Shown: positions 6,378 through 8,873 of the stretch, one piece after another | How the letters are laid out: each line of letters starts with the position of its first letter | How positions within the stretch are numbered: position 1 is the first letter of the stretch | Assembly: GCA_021159445.1 (NCBI GenBank) | Contig: JAGGRV010000611.1 | Span: 1 to 8,873 of the forward strand | Direction of reading: 5' to 3' | From: Deltaproteobacteria bacterium | GTDB lineage: Bacteria; Desulfobacterota; Dissulfuribacteria; Dissulfuribacterales; UBA3076 | DNA length: 8,873 bases | The notes under the pieces: model-generated | Seen by the model: only the letters and a program-made list of their open reading frames with translations | What the model was told of the DNA's origin: nothing | Database searches by the model: none | Position numbers and translations under genes: made by a program

Positions 6378-6552
6378 AATGCAGCATAACCGTTCAGGGG
6401 GTTACAACGCCCATTTTACCCCAACCTACCGAACTGTAAGCGTTTACAGGGTACTGCAGATGCGAGGCGGAGGGTACGCAGACGTACTTCCTGTACTTCA
6501 AGTGCCCGACAACGAAGCAGATGCGGTGCCCTGTGAACGCTTACAATGCAGC
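6378..6552. mobile_element. Inverted-repeat element with candidate 8-bp target duplication
   Basis: An imperfect 20-bp inverted pair, TGTAAGCGTTTACAGGGTAC (6435-6454) and GTGCCCTGTGAACGCTTACA (6526-6545), matches at 18 of 20 positions and flanks a centre with GCAGATGCG directly repeated (6456-6464, 6517-6525). A longer element is suggested: AATGCAGC occurs at 6378-6385 and 6545-6552, and the base after the left copy begins ATAACCGTTCAGGGGG. That matches the inverted right end GTAAGCGTTCACAGGG at about 13 of 16 positions. If so, the element is about 159 bp (6386-6544) with an 8-bp target duplication and an internal second copy of its end. It fills the gap between two convergent genes, where its hairpin may also stop transcription. 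The 207-bp gap contains no other gene. Confidence 0.55.
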
Positions 6553-6554
6553 TA

Positions 6555-7064
6555 TCACTTATGAGTGACAACAGGCCGGAAATCTACGAAGGCTTTCATG
6601 CAATCATCAAGCAGTAAAAGTCTTTCGCGCCAGATCTTGGCCTTGCCGGTCAGGCACACTTCCCTGCTCTGTTCATTAATAAAACTCAAGTCTATTTTAA
6701 GCGCCTTTTTAACCAACGGGTCTTTCAGGTATTCGGCCCATTCGATGATTACTACGTTTTTCCCATCAAAATAGTCTTCAAGTCCGATCTCTGTAATGTC
6801 TGCATGGGGACCAAGCCGGTATAGGTCCACATGAATTAAAGGCAAGCGACCGTTCAGGTGTTCGTGGATTATGGTAAAGGAAGGGCTTGTCACCTCCTTT
6901 TCCTCTATTCCAAGGCCGGAGGCTGTTGCCTTGGTCAGACTTGTTTTCCCAGCTCCCAGATCTCCTGACAAAAGGAAGAGGTTCCCTGGTTCAAGCACCA
7001 TTGACAGGCAATTTCCCAATGCATTAGTGGCCTCTATACCCTTAAGTGTGTACCGTAGCCTCAC
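6555..7064 (-). CDS. tsaE: tRNA threonylcarbamoyladenosine biosynthesis ATPase TsaE
   Basis: TsaE is the ATPase that works with TsaB and TsaD in adding threonylcarbamoyl to A37 of ANN-decoding tRNAs in the cytoplasm. The 169-residue product shows Walker A GDLGAGKT (34-41), the SPSFT block (60-64), HVDLYRL (78-84), EIGLEDYF (92-99) and IIEWAE (106-111), in the order typical of the family; the length is slightly above the usual ~150-160. I chose GTG 7064 because GGAGG (7073-7077) stands eight bases before it and the protein then begins directly at the family's normal N-terminus. A longer reading from ATG 7151 would add 29 Cys-rich residues wholly encoded over the permease gene. The GTG overlaps the permease stop as GTGA, so translation is probably coupled. 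tsaE is the last gene of the operon. Confidence 0.93.
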   Translation of the reverse strand: MRLRYTLKGIEATNALGNCLSMVLEPGNLFLLSGDLGAGKTSLTKATASGLGIEEKEVTSPSFTIIHEHLNGRLPLIHVDLYRLGPHADITEIGLEDYFDGKNVVIIEWAEYLKDPLVKKALKIDLSFINEQSREVCLTGKAKIWRERLLLLDDCMKAFVDFRPVVTHK

Positions 7065-7816
7065 AGTATAAGCCTCCGCCGGATAAGCACAATGGCAACC
7101 CAGGCACAGAAAACGGATAGAATTATTGTGACCAGTGCGTGGATAGGCCAATCAGGCCCGATCCGACCGTAACAGAGCATACGTGAAAGGTTGACCGCAT
7201 GAGTCAAGGGCAAGGCTAGTGAGATTTTCTGTATAACCGGATTCATGGCACTTATGGAGAAAAAGATGCCTGAGAACAGGAACAGCGGTGTTATGAAGAG
7301 TGAAGTAAAATAATTAAAGAATTCGTAATCGCTGGCCAGGGCAGTCATTATGAGCCCAAGGGATGCAAACAGGATCCCTTCCAAAAAGAGCATAGGGATA
7401 AGGGCCAATATCCACGGAGAGGGAATCAGGCCAAAAAGCGGGAGGGTTGCAAGCATTATGAGCCCTGAAATGATGCCCTTGGTTGCCGCCCAGACAATCT
7501 CTCCCAGCGCAAGCTCCTCAACGCTCACAGGAGTCATGAGGATGGCCTCGTAGGTCCGCTGGGTAGTGAGTCTGGTGTAGGAGCCATACATAGTTTCAAA
7601 AGAAGCGCTGTACATGACTGCCGAAGCCACCAGGCCCGGACCTATGAACTGGAGGTAGGTAACTCCCTCTATCTGCGGTATTTGCCTCCCTAGGCCGAAA
7701 CCCATTGCCAACAGAAAGAGGAATGGCTGGCCCAGGTTTCCTATCAAGCTGGCCCATACGTGCTTTCGCCATACCCTGGCATTTCTCAGCCATACCTTAT
7801 AAAAAAGAAGCCACAT
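7061..7816 (-). CDS. ABC-2 type transporter permease, NodJ-like
   Basis: Inner-membrane subunit of an ABC exporter, 251 residues with about six hydrophobic segments (roughly 22-43, 55-75, 107-130, 135-160, 170-190 and 226-246). The block from LVASAVMYSASFETMYGSY (62-80) through TYEAILMTPVSVEEL (88-102) and EIVWAATKG (106-114) closely resembles NodJ, the permease of the rhizobial Nod-factor exporter. The FLFSGIFFSI segment (179-188) is typical of ABC-2 permeases. Related NodIJ-type pairs also occur outside rhizobia with unknown or lipid/polysaccharide substrates, so the cargo cannot be stated. Its ATG shares a base with the ATPase stop (TGATG at 7818-7814), and its own stop overlaps the tsaE start. 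Confidence 0.9.
   Translation of the reverse strand: MWLLFYKVWLRNARVWRKHVWASLIGNLGQPFLFLLAMGFGLGRQIPQIEGVTYLQFIGPGLVASAVMYSASFETMYGSYTRLTTQRTYEAILMTPVSVEELALGEIVWAATKGIISGLIMLATLPLFGLIPSPWILALIPMLFLEGILFASLGLIMTALASDYEFFNYFTSLFITPLFLFSGIFFSISAMNPVIQKISLALPLTHAVNLSRMLCYGRIGPDWPIHALVTIILSVFCAWVAIVLIRRRLIL
7073..7077 (-). promoter_or_regulatory. Ribosome binding site fixing the tsaE GTG start
   Basis: Read on the minus strand, GGAGG lies eight bases upstream of GTG 7064, within the last codons of the permease gene. It is the strongest Shine-Dalgarno near the tsaE N-terminus and decides in favour of the short form. Confidence 0.75.
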
Positions 7817-8748
7817 CAGTTCTCTCTCAGGATCCTTCCTGTCAGCTTTAGAAACAGATCTTCCAAATTTGCCGGCCGTTTACTGACATGACTGAGGGTA
7901 ATGGCCATGGTCTCAAGCTCATCACATGGTTCATGGGCATATATGAAGAGCCTGTCTGCTACCCTCTCGATATCCACCTTGCAGGAGCGTAAGGTTTCCT
8001 TCAGGGCATCAAGTTTTTCCGGGCTGTCCGCCACTTCAAACACTTCCGATCCTATCATATCTGCCACCATTTCTCCGGGGTCCCCCTGTGCAACTATTTT
8101 CCCTTCATCCAATATCAACACCCTGTTGGTCAGACGGGACACCTCCTCCATATAGTGGCTGGTAAGGAGCATAGTAGTACCCTGGGATCTCAGGTCCTCA
8201 AGCCGCTCCCATATCAGGTGTCTGGCCTGGGGATCAAGGCCTATAGTGGGCTCATCAAGGATTAGCAACTCCGGCGCATTTATCAAAGCCCTTGACAAAA
8301 GAAGACGCCTTCGCTGACCACCTGAAAGATGTTGAATGATCTCATCACTTCGATTTTTCAAGGCAAAAAAACCGAGGAGATCATCTGCTCGCTTTCTGGC
8401 TATAGAACGGTCTATTCCAAAATATGCGGCATAGACAAGAAGGTTTTCAAATACAGTCAGATCCGGGTCCAGGTTGTCTCCCTGAGACACCACACCTATC
8501 CTCGATTTTACGTGTTTCAATCGTTCAGGGATGGATTCACCAAAGATGCTGATTTCACCTGAGGTGGACCGGACAAGGCCCAGGAGCATATATATGGTGG
8601 TAGTCTTTCCAGCCCCATTAGGGCCGAGCAGCCCCAGACACTCTCCGGGGTATATACAGAGGTCGAGATCCTTAACCGCCACCCTGTCTCCGAATCGCTT
8701 TGTGAGATTTCGGATTTCTACAATGGGAGGTTTGGCTGTCAATGTCAT
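7816..8748 (-). CDS. ABC transporter ATP-binding protein, NodI/daunorubicin-resistance type
   Basis: Cytoplasmic nucleotide-binding subunit that powers the ABC-2 permease encoded next to it. The 310 residues contain Walker A GPNGAGKT (42-49), the Q-loop in GVVSQGDNLDPDLTV (Q89), signature LSGGQRRR (141-148), Walker B LLILDEP (161-167) and the switch histidine in LLTSHYMEE (H198). The 'SRIGVVSQGDNLDPDLTVFENLLVYAAYFG' type block and the SHYMEE motif are characteristic of NodI-like proteins. The C-terminal region (about 235-310) is the usual accessory domain of this group, including the ending ANLEDLFLKLTGR. The ATG 8748 has no clear Shine-Dalgarno, and no in-frame alternative immediately upstream is evident. 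It is the first gene seen of a three-gene overlapping operon. Confidence 0.93.
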   Translation of the reverse strand: MTLTAKPPIVEIRNLTKRFGDRVAVKDLDLCIYPGECLGLLGPNGAGKTTTIYMLLGLVRSTSGEISIFGESIPERLKHVKSRIGVVSQGDNLDPDLTVFENLLVYAAYFGIDRSIARKRADDLLGFFALKNRSDEIIQHLSGGQRRRLLLSRALINAPELLILDEPTIGLDPQARHLIWERLEDLRSQGTTMLLTSHYMEEVSRLTNRVLILDEGKIVAQGDPGEMVADMIGSEVFEVADSPEKLDALKETLRSCKVDIERVADRLFIYAHEPCDELETMAITLSHVSKRPANLEDLFLKLTGRILREN

Positions 8749-8873
8749 GGCAATTATTGTAATCGTTCATTCCTCGACTGCCAAGGATCGCAGGCCTATA
8801 TCTATTTCGGCAACCTGGAAATGATAAAAAAACGGCCTTAAACCGACCTGGGAAAAAACCGTACGCCTCGCAT
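8749..8873. other. Right-edge upstream region of the exporter operon
   Basis: Apart from the weak hairpin with T-run, I see no convincing sigma-70 or sigma-54 promoter and no gene in this 125-bp edge. The operon promoter may lie here but cannot be assigned by eye. Confidence 0.4.
8826..8845 (-). terminator. Weak hairpin plus T-run upstream of the exporter operon
   Basis: On the minus strand CGGTTTAAGGCCG (8845-8833) can fold into a short stem (three G-C pairs plus two G-U pairs) followed directly by seven T residues. It could end a gene lying beyond the right edge of the window, or be an attenuator for the exporter operon. The stem is short, so the call is tentative. Confidence 0.3.

Noticed and set aside
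6337..6564. Plus-strand 75-residue open frame after the small gene
   Set aside because: It overlaps the small gene's end, lies within the inverted-repeat element, and has no ribosome binding site.
7065..7151. Longer TsaE form from ATG 7151
   Set aside because: The added 29 residues are encoded over the permease gene, look unlike TsaE, and GTG 7064 has a strong GGAGG eight bases upstream.

Overview
This is an 8.9-kb piece of a bacterial chromosome of moderate G+C. It probably comes from an environmental, Gram-negative-type lineage. A CHASE2-type membrane cyclase, a sigma-54 enhancer-binding protein, a NodIJ-like exporter and intergenic spaces packed with short inverted-repeat elements would fit Desulfobacterota, Nitrospirota or similar anaerobes. 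There is no rRNA or phylogenetic marker good enough to name a taxon.

Left part (111-2369, minus strand): a class III nucleotide cyclase with an N-terminal extracytoplasmic CHASE2 sensor, three central membrane helices and a TPR-like tail. About 500 bp without genes (2370-2878) separates it from the next gene. This gap is built from repeats: a 159-bp MITE-like element with 18-bp terminal inverted repeats and a 7-bp target duplication, a second nested inverted-repeat element of 142 bp, and two outward arrays of degenerate 7-bp units in inverted orientation.

Middle (2879-6347): a minus-strand GAF / AAA+ / Fis sigma-54-dependent activator stands divergent from a plus-strand papain-like (C1-type) cysteine protease, followed by an 81-residue protein of unknown function. 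The 630-bp divergent spacer holds two ~165-bp near-identical direct repeats, each made of inverted 8-bp arrays. A good -24/-12 (sigma-54) promoter match lies between them, pointing at the protease. The simplest reading is that the activator switches on the protease and probably the small protein. Copy B of the repeat forms almost the whole mRNA leader. This regulator-protease-small protein group is the most unusual part of the window.

Right part (6348-8873): another inverted-repeat element lies between the convergent small-protein gene and a minus-strand operon. The operon runs NodI-like ABC ATPase, NodJ-like ABC-2 permease, then tsaE (tRNA t6A biosynthesis ATPase). Its genes overlap as TGATG and GTGA, so they are very likely translationally coupled. 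The tsaE start is best read as a GTG with a strong Shine-Dalgarno inside the permease gene's end.

No tRNA, rRNA, CRISPR or transposase gene was seen. The repeat elements carry no coding capacity and would need help from elsewhere to move.
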